From positions 1 to 41,344 of the forward strand of contig JAUYUF010000085.1 in assembly GCA_030694835.1 (NCBI GenBank): a stretch of 41,344 nt of DNA, given 5' to 3'. Positions 7,807 through 16,415 of this stretch are shown here, in pieces (the first letter of the stretch is position 1; every line of letters starts with the position of its first letter). The position numbers and the translations under genes were made by a program. This stretch comes from Flavobacteriaceae bacterium (lineage in GTDB: Bacteria; Bacteroidota; Bacteroidia; Flavobacteriales; Flavobacteriaceae). The notes beneath the pieces were generated by a model, which saw only the letters and a list, made by a program, of their open reading frames with translations, was not told the origin of the DNA and did not search any database.

Positions 7807-9011
7807 TGAACTTTCCGTTTTACATCGCTAAACGATATTTGTTTTCAAAAAGTAGTAACAATACTATTAACATCATCACATTTATCGCTTTTTTAGGAGT
7901 TGTAATAGGAACTTTATCACTATTTATAGTTCTTTCTGGTTTTTCTGGACTCAAAACATTCAGTGTTTCTTTTTTAAATATTTCTGATCCAGATTTAAAA
8001 ATTACATCCACCGAAGGTAAAACTTTTCAGTTTTCAGATGAAATCAAAAATATTTTAGATGAAGCCAAAGGAATTACTTCTTACACAAAAGTAATTGAAG
8101 AACGCGCTTTTTTTAGCTATCACAACAGAGAAATTGTTGCTTTTATAAAAGGTGTAGATAGTAATTACTTAACTGTAAATAAAATCGACACTGCTTTAAT
8201 TGCCGGAAATTGGCTTCAATCATCTATTGAAAATGATGCAGTTGTTGGAAATGGAATTTCTTACAAATTATCACTAGGAGTTTATGATTTTTTAGAACCT
8301 TTAAAAATTTATGTACCAAAACCTGGATTAGGTTATATTGATGATCCTCGAGAAGGATTTAAAATGATTCAAACTCAAAATAATGGTATTTATGCCTTAA
8401 CAGAAGATATCGATAATAAATATGTTTTTACTGACATCAAAATTGCCCAAAATCTTCTTTCTTATGCTGATGACCAAATATCTGGAGTTGAAATAAAAGT
8501 AAGGTCTGATGAATTTATACCACAGGTTCAGAATAATTTAGAAAAAACTCTTGGAGCAAACTTTAAAATTGAAACACGCGAACAACTCAATTCATTGTTT
8601 TATAAAATGCTGAATACAGAAAATTTAGTGTTGTATTTTATTTTCACCTTGGTTTTAATCATTGCACTTTTTAATGTTATAGGTGCAATTATTATGATGA
8701 TTCTTGATAAAAAAGAAAATATAAAAACATTTTCTAATCTCGGAGTTACCATTTCAGAAATTAGACAAATATTTATATTACATGGATTTTTATTAACTCT
8801 TTTCGGATTATTTATCGGTTTAATTATTGGAAGTATTTTAATTTATTTACAAACAGAATTTCAACTTTTTATGATTACTAAAACCTTAGCATATCCAGTT
8901 GAATTCACTTTTATAAATCTTGGAATTGTAATAATAACCATTACAGTTTTAGGATTTCTAGCATCACTTATTGCTAGCAGTAGGATTTCAGCAAAAGTAA
9001 TTAATCAATAA
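7806..9011 (+). CDS. ABC transporter permease, LolC/E- and FtsX-like
   Basis: 401 residues starting with GTG at 7806, which overlaps the rbfA stop by one base; this start gives the conserved NFPFYIAKRYLFSKSSNNTINIIT N terminus. Topology: TM1 near residues 22-45 (IITFIAFLGVVIGTLSLFIV), a large periplasmic domain (about 50-270), and three C-terminal TM helices (about 275-300, 320-345, 370-395). This is the MacB/LolE arrangement. LolCDE extracts lipoproteins from the inner membrane for delivery to LolA, and flavobacterial genomes carry this gene after rbfA. No ATPase subunit is adjacent. LolE-like function is inferred. It converges with dusB and overlaps it by 11 bases. Confidence 0.85.
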   Translation: MNFPFYIAKRYLFSKSSNNTINIITFIAFLGVVIGTLSLFIVLSGFSGLKTFSVSFLNISDPDLKITSTEGKTFQFSDEIKNILDEAKGITSYTKVIEERAFFSYHNREIVAFIKGVDSNYLTVNKIDTALIAGNWLQSSIENDAVVGNGISYKLSLGVYDFLEPLKIYVPKPGLGYIDDPREGFKMIQTQNNGIYALTEDIDNKYVFTDIKIAQNLLSYADDQISGVEIKVRSDEFIPQVQNNLEKTLGANFKIETREQLNSLFYKMLNTENLVLYFIFTLVLIIALFNVIGAIIMMILDKKENIKTFSNLGVTISEIRQIFILHGFLLTLFGLFIGLIIGSILIYLQTEFQLFMITKTLAYPVEFTFINLGIVIITITVLGFLASLIASSRISAKVINQ

Positions 9012-9993
9012 TTTTATCGCTATACTGAAATAAAATTTCATCAAATATTTTTTGAACAGTTTCAAAATCATCAGCAGTTACCAATTTTAATCGATGTTCT
9101 TTAAAGTGTGAAATTCCTTTAAAATAATTAGTGTAATGACGTCTAGTTTCTAACAGACCTAATCTTTCACCTTTCCAATCCATAGCCATTTCCAAATGTT
9201 TTTTTGCCACTGCTACACGTTCCTCTATAGATGGTTGTTCAAGATGTTTACCTGTTTCAAAAAAGTGTTTTATTTCTCTAAAAATCCAAGGATAACCAAT
9301 CGCTGCGCGTCCAATCATAGCGCCGTCTAATCCGTATTCATCTCTCATGGATTGCGCTCTTTCGGGCGAATCAACATCGCCATTACCAAAAATGGGAATA
9401 TGCATTCTTGGATTATTTTTTACCTCGGCAATCGGTTTCCAATTAGCCAATCCTTTATACATTTGATTACGGGTTCTGCCATGAATAGATAAAGCTTGAA
9501 TACCGGCATCTTGCAAAAGTTCTGCAACCCTTACAATTTCGATGGATTGTTCATCCCAACCCAAACGTGTTTTTACGGTAATGGGCAAGGAAGTATGTTT
9601 TACCATGGCTTCGGAGAGTTTTACCATGAGCGGAATATCTTTTAAAATTCCGGCGCCGGCGCCTTTACAAACTACTTTACTAACCGGGCATCCAAAATTG
9701 ATATCGATAAAATCGGGTTTAGATTGTTCAACGATTTCAACCGTTCTCAACATCGATTCCAAATTGGCACCGAATATTTGAATTCCAACCGGACGCTCTT
9801 TTTCGTAAATATCGAGTTTTACTTTGCTTTTGGCGGCATCGCGTATGAGTCCTTCGGAGGAGATAAACTCGGTATAAACCACATCAGCGCCCAATTCCTT
9901 ACAAATTGCTCTAAACGGCGGGTCGCTTACATCTTCCATCGGAGCCAATAATAGTGGGAATTTTCCTAAATCGATATTTCCAATCTTTGCCAT
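9001..9993 (-). CDS. dusB: tRNA-dihydrouridine synthase
   Basis: 330 residues, an FMN-dependent TIM barrel followed by a C-terminal helical domain. It starts APMEDVSDPPFRAICKELGA, and the catalytic Cys lies in INFGCPVSKV. Later segments are ITVKTRLGWDE, LSIHGRTRNQMYKGLANW and GNGDVDSPERA, which are FMN- and tRNA-contacting motifs of the DusB class. It reduces uridine to dihydrouridine in the tRNA D-loop with NADPH. The promoter is likely at 10013-10020. The 3' end overlaps the convergent permease gene by 11 bases with no terminator between them. Codon use near 9600-9900 appears somewhat richer in G+C than its neighbours. Confidence 0.93.
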   Translation of the reverse strand: MAKIGNIDLGKFPLLLAPMEDVSDPPFRAICKELGADVVYTEFISSEGLIRDAAKSKVKLDIYEKERPVGIQIFGANLESMLRTVEIVEQSKPDFIDINFGCPVSKVVCKGAGAGILKDIPLMVKLSEAMVKHTSLPITVKTRLGWDEQSIEIVRVAELLQDAGIQALSIHGRTRNQMYKGLANWKPIAEVKNNPRMHIPIFGNGDVDSPERAQSMRDEYGLDGAMIGRAAIGYPWIFREIKHFFETGKHLEQPSIEERVAVAKKHLEMAMDWKGERLGLLETRRHYTNYFKGISHFKEHRLKLVTADDFETVQKIFDEILFQYSDKIID

Positions 9994-10012
9994 TTCATTT
10001 ACGTTTTCATTG

Positions 10013-10020
10013 CAAAGTTA
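10013..10020 (-). promoter_or_regulatory. putative -7 promoter element for dusB
   Basis: On the minus strand the sequence reads TAACTTTG, a full match to TAnnTTTG, 19 bases before the dusB ATG. No clear -33 element was picked out. Confidence 0.5.
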
Positions 10021-10033
10021 GGATATTTTGGAG

Positions 10034-12727
10034 TTAAAATCGGTATTCCATTTTTAACAACAGGTGTCTTGGTAGTATTCTATATTCAGATTTTGAAATA
10101 CTGATGTCTGAAATTGAATAATTTTTAAACGTTGTAGTATTGAAAAGATTATTGCCAGAAAGCGAAAAAGTTAGTTTGTTTTCTTTAACAGTATATCTTG
10201 CTTCTAAATCAAGAAAATTATAAGTATTGTTATTCCTATCCAAACTTCCAAAAAAGTAGCGTTCCGTTTGGAATTTAATGTCTAATTTGTCGCTAAAAAT
10301 AAAAAACAAATCCAAGAATGACATATTATTGGTAAATGAATGGGTGCTACTTGTTTTGATTTCATTAAAGTTCCATTTTGATCCGATATGATAATTAAAA
10401 ACACCTTTAAAACCAGAACGAAGTTCAAGGCCATAATTGATACTATTACTTTTAACTTCTCTTAAATGAGCATTATTTACGCTGTTTTTATAATTAGATT
10501 TTGTTGCATCCAAAGTTATTTTTAAGTTCGTTGATACTGATTTAAAATAGCGGTCAATGTTTGATGAAAAAGTAATGGATTCTCTGTCTTTAATAATAAT
10601 TTTTTCAGATTGTGAGTAATTTTGAGAAATAGTGCTGTTGGTGCTGAAAAAATCGTGATTTTTGTTATACATCAAAAAGGCAGTAGCAAAAAACTTCTGT
10701 CCCCAACTCCCCAACGAATAATTTAAAAGTATGGTAGAAGCGTCAGTTTGATTGAATGTCCCTGTTCCTTTACTAAACGACCTAAACCCGGTTAAAATGT
10801 ACTGATTGTGCACTTCTAAAATTGAAGCATTGGTAGTATTATACGAATATGAGGTGCTTAATTTATTTGTTTTATTAATTTCCCATACTATACCTACTTT
10901 TGGATTCACAAAAAATGGAAGTTGGGTTTGCTTATTCTCCATTGTTTCTAATTGATTATATAATTGATGTAAATCCAATTGACTGAAGAAAGTGTATTTT
11001 TTAAATTTATAGCGATATTTCGTATTCAAGTATATATCATTTACATGATAACTTATCTTATTTTGATAGCCCAAAGGTTGTGAAATAATTGCTTCATTCT
11101 CTTTCAACTGAAAATCAGAAATTAAATCATCTGTCCTATATTGATTCCCCATTTGAAATTCAAACAAACTTCCATTAGTTTTTTTGTTCATTAAATGCGC
11201 ATCAAAACCTACAAATTGCATTTTATTTTCACTGGTTTGAACAGTATTATTTGCATTTTCTGTAAATAAATCAGAAAATAAAAATTGATTAACCGAATAA
11301 TTCTGAGGTGTTTTTTCGTTGATGTATCTACCTGTTAATAAAATTACTTTATTGTCTTTAAACTTGTTTGTAATAACTAATTTTTGGTCAAAAAGCTGGT
11401 TGTTGCTTTTTTGTTTTTCGTTAAGCAAATCTCCGTTAAAAGTTAAATCGCTTCTGTTTTCTTCGTTAGTCGAATTAAATTTCCCAGTGTATTCTATAGT
11501 TTTAGTTTTCGAAATATCATAAGTAAAATCTATTTTACCAAACCCCGTTATTTTTTTCTTACGTAAAATAAAATCTTCTGTATTTTCAAATGAAGTATTT
11601 CTAACAATAAATGATTGAAAACTGTTTCTGTAAAAATCGTTTTCATCCCAATTAAAAAATCCTAAGGTTTTCATTTTTACTTTTTCTGAAAGTGTAAAAA
11701 TAGCATTTAATGACAGTAATTCTGCATTATTAAAAAGCACTCTTTTTTGTTTTAAATTTGGAACATAAGTACCTAAATCAAGTAAGTTAAACGCATTTTG
11801 ATTATCACCAATACTAGCGGGTTCATTCCATCGAAAGGGTCTGATTAGTTGATTAATATCTCCTATGGCGTCTTTGCCCACATTGTTTAAATTGGCAAGA
11901 AAATAGTATTTGTTTTTCTTTCCAAAATTCATCAAATTACTTTTTAATTCATATCTTTTTTCAGAAACCAAATCATGTGCGGCAGAAAAATTACCAAACC
12001 ATTGCCGTTTAGCTTCTTCTTTCAATTTAAGATTTAATGCTACTTTATCGCTATTTTCAATACCTTTTAAATGTTTGTTATTAGAATAACGTTGCAATAG
12101 TTCTACTTTATCTATGGAATGCGCTGGCATATTTTTGGTGAGTAATTTGTATCCTTTTTCAAAAAAATCATCACCATCAATCATTACTTTTTCAACTTCT
12201 TGGTTGCCCACTTTAATGGTACCATCATTTGAAACATTGAGTCCGGGAATTCTCCTAAGTAAATCTTCTACTACTTGTTCATTGCCAATGGCAAATGAAT
12301 GAGCATTAAAAACTATGGTGTCTTTTTTAATGGTTATGGGTCTTTCTGCATTAACGATGACTTCTTTAAGTGCTACTGGTTGATAGTTTAAAACTGCATT
12401 TTGTACAATTTGCTGCTTTTCATCTATAATTTCAATAGGAACTGTGGTGGTTTTGTATGATAAGCCCGTAAAGTGCAATAAAAATTTCCCTTTTTTGGTT
12501 GTTTTAAGCAAAAAATTTCCGCTATTATCTGAGTAGGCAAACGCTACAACACTTTGGCTGTTTTCGGGTTTTAGGATAATATTGGCAAAAGAAATGGGTT
12601 GGTTATTTTCATCTTTGATAGTGCCAGAAACGGTAGTTTGGGCAACTAAATATTTGGATGCCAATAAAATAAATAAAACTATAAAATGATTGTATTTCAA
12701 TATCAAAAGAGATTTTATTAGCATCAA
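10034..12727 (-). CDS. TonB-dependent-receptor-like outer-membrane beta-barrel protein (GLPGLI-associated)
   Basis: 897 residues. A hydrophobic signal ends near ASKYLVAQ, followed by a carboxypeptidase-regulatory-like beta-sandwich (about residues 32-105, TTVSGTIKDENNQPISFANI). A plug-like domain follows (about 115-230; motifs VEDLLRRIPGLNVSNDGTIK and VMIDGDDFFEKGYKLLTKN), then a large barrel ending in SEYRILPRHLLLKMEYRF, with a terminal aromatic as expected of barrel proteins. This is the outer-membrane beta-barrel type often paired with GLPGLI proteins. The ATG overlaps the stop of the upstream GLPGLI gene by 4 bases (ATGA), so translation is coupled. No obvious TonB box was seen. The substrate is unknown, possibly a peptide, protein or metal chelate. 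Confidence 0.85.
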   Translation of the reverse strand: MMLIKSLLILKYNHFIVLFILLASKYLVAQTTVSGTIKDENNQPISFANIILKPENSQSVVAFAYSDNSGNFLLKTTKKGKFLLHFTGLSYKTTTVPIEIIDEKQQIVQNAVLNYQPVALKEVIVNAERPITIKKDTIVFNAHSFAIGNEQVVEDLLRRIPGLNVSNDGTIKVGNQEVEKVMIDGDDFFEKGYKLLTKNMPAHSIDKVELLQRYSNNKHLKGIENSDKVALNLKLKEEAKRQWFGNFSAAHDLVSEKRYELKSNLMNFGKKNKYYFLANLNNVGKDAIGDINQLIRPFRWNEPASIGDNQNAFNLLDLGTYVPNLKQKRVLFNNAELLSLNAIFTLSEKVKMKTLGFFNWDENDFYRNSFQSFIVRNTSFENTEDFILRKKKITGFGKIDFTYDISKTKTIEYTGKFNSTNEENRSDLTFNGDLLNEKQKSNNQLFDQKLVITNKFKDNKVILLTGRYINEKTPQNYSVNQFLFSDLFTENANNTVQTSENKMQFVGFDAHLMNKKTNGSLFEFQMGNQYRTDDLISDFQLKENEAIISQPLGYQNKISYHVNDIYLNTKYRYKFKKYTFFSQLDLHQLYNQLETMENKQTQLPFFVNPKVGIVWEINKTNKLSTSYSYNTTNASILEVHNQYILTGFRSFSKGTGTFNQTDASTILLNYSLGSWGQKFFATAFLMYNKNHDFFSTNSTISQNYSQSEKIIIKDRESITFSSNIDRYFKSVSTNLKITLDATKSNYKNSVNNAHLREVKSNSINYGLELRSGFKGVFNYHIGSKWNFNEIKTSSTHSFTNNMSFLDLFFIFSDKLDIKFQTERYFFGSLDRNNNTYNFLDLEARYTVKENKLTFSLSGNNLFNTTTFKNYSISDISISKSEYRILPRHLLLKMEYRF

Positions 12728-13476
12728 TTTTGTTTTTCATTTTCCAATTTAAACTCTTTTTCTAAAAATTCATCAACATTTATTTTTATTTCTACATCTC
12801 TTGGTAGCTTCGCTTTTAGTTTTGCTTTTAAATTTTCAACAAATTGTTTATTTTCTTCAACAGATTGTTTTTGTGTAATTATTCTATCATATTTATTTAA
12901 AATTCTATGGATTACTACAGGTTTGGTATGTTGATAATTAATTTTATCAAATGAAACATTAAGAAAACCATCCGTTGTTTTCAATTCTAGAATAATCCCT
13001 GGTAATCCTCCCATTTTAAGCGGCCCATTGTTAACTGGTATTTGGTCACAATACCAAGCAATGTAGTTTCTTCCTCTAAAATTAGTATGTGCTTTTGTTA
13101 ATGATAATTCATTTATTTTTTTGGTTTCCTCTGTAATTGTCCAATTTAAATTTGGAAAATCATCGTTAATTAATTTTACTTCCGTAGCAGATGCTTCTCT
13201 TGTAAGCAATTTGTTTTCTGAATGATTTTTATAAATTACAGAACCAATATCATCGGTAATATTGTAAATTAAATTAGTATATGAAGTAGTATCTATTTTA
13301 GTATGATTCCCAAATAGATAGATAGATTCATTATTGTCAAAAAATAAGGAAGCGTTGGTTATATGTCTTCCCATAGCCTGAGTATATTCAATTTTTACCC
13401 ACTTATTATCTTGAGAAGACACATTTGTATAACTAATGATTAAAAATACTACAATAAAATATTTCAGCGAACTCAT
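12724..13476 (-). CDS. GLPGLI family protein 1
   Basis: 250 residues, with a Sec signal peptide (MSSLKYFIVVFLIISYTNVSS) and the family core NFRGRNYIAWYCDQIPVNNGP followed by GGLPGIILEL, the GLPGLI motif that names the family. The C terminus is a charged helical region (KAKLKAKLPRDVEIKINVDEF). The function of GLPGLI proteins is not established. They occur in Bacteroidota next to TonB-type barrels, as here, where this gene overlaps the barrel gene by 4 bases. Probably periplasmic or outer-membrane associated. It shares the NFRGRNYIAW block with the next gene upstream, pointing to tandem duplication. Confidence 0.85.
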   Translation of the reverse strand: MSSLKYFIVVFLIISYTNVSSQDNKWVKIEYTQAMGRHITNASLFFDNNESIYLFGNHTKIDTTSYTNLIYNITDDIGSVIYKNHSENKLLTREASATEVKLINDDFPNLNWTITEETKKINELSLTKAHTNFRGRNYIAWYCDQIPVNNGPLKMGGLPGIILELKTTDGFLNVSFDKINYQHTKPVVIHRILNKYDRIITQKQSVEENKQFVENLKAKLKAKLPRDVEIKINVDEFLEKEFKLENEKQN

Positions 13477-13535
13477 GTTTGTAAATTTAAAATATTCTGC
13501 AGAGGGATTGATTTTATTCCATTTGCAAAAAATAT

Positions 13536-14309
13536 TTATTGTTTATTTTCAATTTTTTTGGAACAATCCTCACAATTATCTTTGAATTTTATTGGATTTG
13601 ATCCTTTTGGAGATCTTGAACTTAATACTTTTTCTAAATTTTCGATACGCTTATTAACTTTATTATCATAATCCTCAGCTGTTATAGATTTTGTAAAATC
13701 AATTGCTTTTATCTTATTATCAATATCATAAGTTGAGCTACCTACGTTAATTTCTTTTGCAAGAAAATAGATTAGGTAATTCTCTTCATAAGCTTCAAGA
13801 ATAAGTCCACCTAACCCATGAAGTTTGTGTGGCCCGTAAGGTATAGGTATTTCACTTGTAAACCAAGCTATATAGTTTTTGCCTCTAAAATTTGTAATTG
13901 CTTTTTGACATAAAAATTGATCTATTTTTTTTGTTTCATTTATTAAAGCCCATTTTAAAAAAGTCGAATCTTCTTTTATTAAGTATTCCTCATCACCATC
14001 AATAAGCCCAATAAACAATTCTTTATTCATATATCTATTTAGTATAAAATTAGGCAAACCAAAAACTTTTTCACTGTTTGAATGATATATAGTAGTTCCG
14101 TCATTAATTTTTTCAACACCGTTATTTCTTGAAAACCATTCATAGTATGAATTATTATTATCAAAAAATAAAATAGCTTCAAATGTTATCAAGCTAGGAT
14201 TTCTTTGAGTTTGTTCATATTTTATTTTGCCATAAAATTTCCCTTTTTGTGCTGTTATATTAAAACTTAGAAATAAGCCCATAAAAATAACTAACCCTAT
14301 TTTTTTCAT
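13536..14309 (-). CDS. GLPGLI family protein 2
   Basis: 257 residues. The signal peptide is MKKIGLVIFMGLFLSFNITAQ. The family core reads NFRGKNYIAWFTSEIPIPYGP and then HGLGGLILEAYEE, a variant of the GLPGLI motif in which Pro is replaced by Gly. The C terminus ends in a Cys pair, NCEDCSKKIENKQ, which the paralogue downstream lacks. The overall order of blocks matches GLPGLI protein 1, so the two are probably paralogues that diverged after duplication. It is the second gene of the minus-strand cluster (Cys-rich peptide, GLPGLI, GLPGLI, barrel), with 59 bases to the next gene. The role is unknown; given the context, probably handling or export of a partner at the outer membrane. Confidence 0.85.
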   Translation of the reverse strand: MKKIGLVIFMGLFLSFNITAQKGKFYGKIKYEQTQRNPSLITFEAILFFDNNNSYYEWFSRNNGVEKINDGTTIYHSNSEKVFGLPNFILNRYMNKELFIGLIDGDEEYLIKEDSTFLKWALINETKKIDQFLCQKAITNFRGKNYIAWFTSEIPIPYGPHKLHGLGGLILEAYEENYLIYFLAKEINVGSSTYDIDNKIKAIDFTKSITAEDYDNKVNKRIENLEKVLSSRSPKGSNPIKFKDNCEDCSKKIENKQ

Positions 14310-14325
14310 AAAATGTTATTTTAAA

Positions 14326-14356
14326 GCAATGCTCAACAATAATTGTCAAGCATTGC
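14326..14356 (-). terminator. hairpin between the small Cys-rich gene and the GLPGLI gene
   Basis: GCAATGCT (14326-14333) pairs with AGCATTGC (14349-14356), and an inner ACAAT/ATTGT pair extends the stem past a 2x2 internal loop. Read on the minus strand it follows the 83-codon gene by about 20 bases and lies just before the GLPGLI ATG at 14309. The T-tract after it is weak, so it may partially terminate or stabilise the upstream message rather than stop transcription fully. Confidence 0.45.
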
Positions 14357-14376
14357 AATTCAATTTAAATGTTTTA

Positions 14377-14628
14377 TTATTCCGCAAGTACTATATACCT
14401 ACAATCAACTTCTTCCCAATCTGTGCATCTTTTATACTCATACCCTTCAGATCCGGTATATGTAGTACATTTTCTCGCATAACATGTATCAAGACCCATC
14501 TCATTTTGAATAATAATAAATTCGGTTGATTCAGTTGTATTTAAAACTTTTTTTTCAATATCAACATTAGCAAATGAATTTAAAGAAAATAGCATTACAA
14601 CAATTAAACTAATAATCAATTTTTTCAT
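14377..14628 (-). CDS. small Cys-rich secreted protein (83 residues)
   Basis: The frame is open to 14733, but the ATG at 14628 gives a standard signal peptide, MKKLIISLIVVMLFSLNSFA, so I choose it; the upstream extension is Phe- and Asn-rich and reads through a poly-A tract. The mature part is about 63 residues with four Cys (49, 54, 68, 76) in the pattern CYARKC-x13-C-x7-C, which could form two disulfides, and it is rich in Thr, Glu and Tyr. No homolog is recognised. It lies upstream of the two GLPGLI genes and the barrel on the same strand, with a hairpin between. It could be a substrate or partner of that module, but this is inference from neighbourhood. Confidence 0.6.
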   Translation of the reverse strand: MKKLIISLIVVMLFSLNSFANVDIEKKVLNTTESTEFIIIQNEMGLDTCYARKCTTYTGSEGYEYKRCTDWEEVDCRYIVLAE

Positions 14629-14818
14629 AATTTTTAAATTTTGTGTCAGAATAATTTTCCAACGGTTAAACAATTGGTTGCAATTTTTGGAATTCCGACA
14701 GCTAAACAAAAAAAAAAAAAACGAATTATGCAAAAGAATTTTACAAGCGTTATGATCTATCTAATGAACGCTTAATATTTGTAGTAATATGATAATGATA
14801 TATGAATATTATTTTAAT

Positions 14819-14995
14819 CCGTTGGGTGTAATTAGTTTTTGATAATAATTTTTTGTCAGTTCGAGTGATTTTCGATAGAAAATCTTATCGAAAACAAGAA
14901 AAATTTCATTTAAAACGGTTCTCGATACATTTTTTGTTCCGTTTTACTACACAAAAAACACTCGAACTGACATTTTTAATAATTACACCCAACGG
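14819..14995. repeat. MITE-like inverted-repeat element (about 177 bp)
   Basis: Terminal inverted repeats are perfect over 16 bases: CCGTTGGGTGTAATTA at 14819-14834 and its complement at 14980-14995. A second perfect 14-base pair lies inside: TGTCAGTTCGAGTG (14854-14867) and CACTCGAACTGACA (14959-14972). Two further small hairpins lie in the core: TTTTCGATA/TATCGAAAA (14869-14877 and 14886-14894), and AAAACGG/CCGTTTT (14912-14918 and 14939-14945). It encodes nothing. No target-site duplication was evident. The inner motif TCAGTTCGAGTG resembles interspersed repeats I recall from flavobacterial genomes. The region 14629-15193 is otherwise gene-free, with AT-rich sequence on both sides. Confidence 0.7.
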
Positions 14996-15074
14996 GTGAT
15001 TTTACAAATTTTGTATTTTTTTAAATTAGAAAAAATGCAGAAATCAAAAAAAACAGTTAATGAAAATTTATTGC

Positions 15075-15157
15075 TAATCGCATTTTTATATATATAAAAC
15101 AGAACGTAATCTATTATTTATATATAAATAGTAGAATATAATCGTATTTTTATATAT
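15075..15157 (+). repeat. pair of 19-bp direct repeats upstream of the AAA ATPase gene
   Basis: TAATCGCATTTTTATATAT (15075-15093) and TAATCGTATTTTTATATAT (15139-15157) differ at one base and are 64 bases apart. The second copy overlaps the -7 element. They could be a protein-binding pair, or simply an AT-rich duplication. Confidence 0.4.
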
Positions 15158-15160
15158 TTG
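15153..15160 (+). promoter_or_regulatory. putative -7 promoter element for the AAA/DUF4143 ATPase
   Basis: TATATTTG fits TAnnTTTG and ends 33 bases before the ATG at 15194. No clear -33 element is visible in the AT-rich upstream sequence. Confidence 0.4.
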
Positions 15161-15193
15161 TATTCTATCTGAACTGTTAAATTTATGTAAATT

Positions 15194-16336
15194 ATGCTTA
15201 ATGTTACAAGAAAACTCAAAGATAATCTGCTTGAAAAATGGGATTCGGGCAAGGTTCTGATCGTAATTGGACCGAGACAAGTTGGAAAAACAACGCTTAT
15301 AAAATCGCTTTGCGAAACAGAAGGGAATTATCTTTTTATTAATGGTGATGACCCTGAAGATAGGTTAATACTTGATAATGCAGGAGAAAACAAACTTCGT
15401 AATATCATCAGTAATCATAAAACCATTTTTTTTGATGAAGCCCAACGCATCAAAAATATCGGAATAATTCTCAAAATTATACACGATCAAATTAAAGGGA
15501 TTCGTATCGTAGTCAGCGGATCATCTGCCTTAGAAATTGCTAATGAAATCAATGAGCCATTAACGGGCAGAAAGTGGGAGTTTAATTTATTTCCGCTAAC
15601 CTATCAAGAACTTCAACATCATTATGGATATTTAAACAACGCCAAAAATCTTTCACGTTATTTAGTTTATGGTATGTACCCAGAGGTTATCACCCATTAT
15701 AAAGATGCCGAGAGTATTTTAAAACAATTAGCTGGAAGTTATCTTTATAAAGATTTATTACAATACCAAGGAATTCGTAAATCAGAAGTTTTAGATAAAT
15801 TATTATTGGCATTAGCTTTACAGCTTGGTTCAGAAGTTAATTATAATGAACTTTCAAGAACAATTGGGGTTGATAGAGCAACCGTAGAGCACTATATTTC
15901 TTTACTAGAAAAAGCATTTGTAGTTTTTAGGCTACCTCCTTTAAGTAGAAATATTCGCAATGAAATCAATACTTCTCGAAAAATCTATTTTTATGATAAC
16001 GGAATTAGAAACACTATTATCGGAAATTTTAAATCCATAGAATTCCGCCAAGACCTAGGTATTTTATGGGAAAACTTTATTATTTCTGAAAGGATAAAAC
16101 AATTAAACTACCACAAATGGCATGGTCGATATTATTTTTGGAGAACCTATCAGCAACAAGAGATTGATTGGATTGAAGAAATTGATGGCTCATTTGCTGC
16201 GTTTGAATTTAAGTGGAATGTTAAAAAATTAAGTAAAAAATTCCCGAAAACTTTTATAGATAATTATCCTATATCAAAAACTTTAGTGGTAACACCCGAT
16301 AATATCGATGAGTTTTTGAATCATTACATTTTGTAA
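15194..16336 (+). CDS. AAA ATPase with DUF4143 domain
   Basis: 380 residues. The N-terminal ATPase has Walker A GPRQVGKTT at residues 26-34, Walker B TIFFDEAQ near residue 76-83, and a sensor-like VVSGSSALEI strand. The middle part is a winged-helix-like segment (NYNELSRTIGVDRATVEHYISLL), and the C-terminal DUF4143 part ends in a nuclease-like fold with QEIDWIEEIDGSFAAFEFKW. This is a widespread family of solitary 'ATP-binding proteins' in bacteria and archaea with no established function; relation to STAND or defence-type ATPases has been suggested. The gene is preceded by a MITE-like element and AT-rich DNA, and by no partner gene, which fits independent gain. It is monocistronic and unrelated to its neighbours. 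Confidence 0.85.
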   Translation: MLNVTRKLKDNLLEKWDSGKVLIVIGPRQVGKTTLIKSLCETEGNYLFINGDDPEDRLILDNAGENKLRNIISNHKTIFFDEAQRIKNIGIILKIIHDQIKGIRIVVSGSSALEIANEINEPLTGRKWEFNLFPLTYQELQHHYGYLNNAKNLSRYLVYGMYPEVITHYKDAESILKQLAGSYLYKDLLQYQGIRKSEVLDKLLLALALQLGSEVNYNELSRTIGVDRATVEHYISLLEKAFVVFRLPPLSRNIRNEINTSRKIYFYDNGIRNTIIGNFKSIEFRQDLGILWENFIISERIKQLNYHKWHGRYYFWRTYQQQEIDWIEEIDGSFAAFEFKWNVKKLSKKFPKTFIDNYPISKTLVVTPDNIDEFLNHYIL

Positions 16337-16380
16337 TTTCTTGTAAAAAATCAAATTTCAACATATTTGATAGAAAATTG

Positions 16381-16388
16381 TATTTTTG
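16381..16388 (+). promoter_or_regulatory. putative -7 promoter element for the TolB-like lipoprotein gene
   Basis: TATTTTTG matches TAnnTTTG and ends 27 bases before the ATG at 16416. A TTTG at 16366-16369 is too close to serve as -33. Confidence 0.4.
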
Positions 16389-16415
16389 GTAAATTCATCA
16401 ACTAAATAATAATTT

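Noticed and set aside
9001..9011. Overlap of dusB and the permease as a frameshift or truncation
   Set aside because: Both C termini look complete for their families; an 11-base convergent overlap needs no error.
14629..14733. N-terminal extension of the small Cys-rich gene
   Set aside because: It runs through a poly-A stretch and gives a Phe/Asn-rich leader, whereas the ATG at 14628 begins a proper signal peptide.
14745..14773. Small inverted repeat AAGCGTT/AACGCTT
   Set aside because: Seven-base arms with a 15-base loop and no T tract; likely chance in AT-rich DNA.
14819..14995. MITE-like element as a Rho-independent terminator
   Set aside because: It is far larger than a terminator, lacks a terminal T tract, and its nested palindromes fit a mobile or interspersed repeat better.
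15060..15170. AT-rich block as a CRISPR-like or origin repeat region
   Set aside because: Only two near-identical copies are found, with no regular spacers and no cas or dnaA-type genes nearby.
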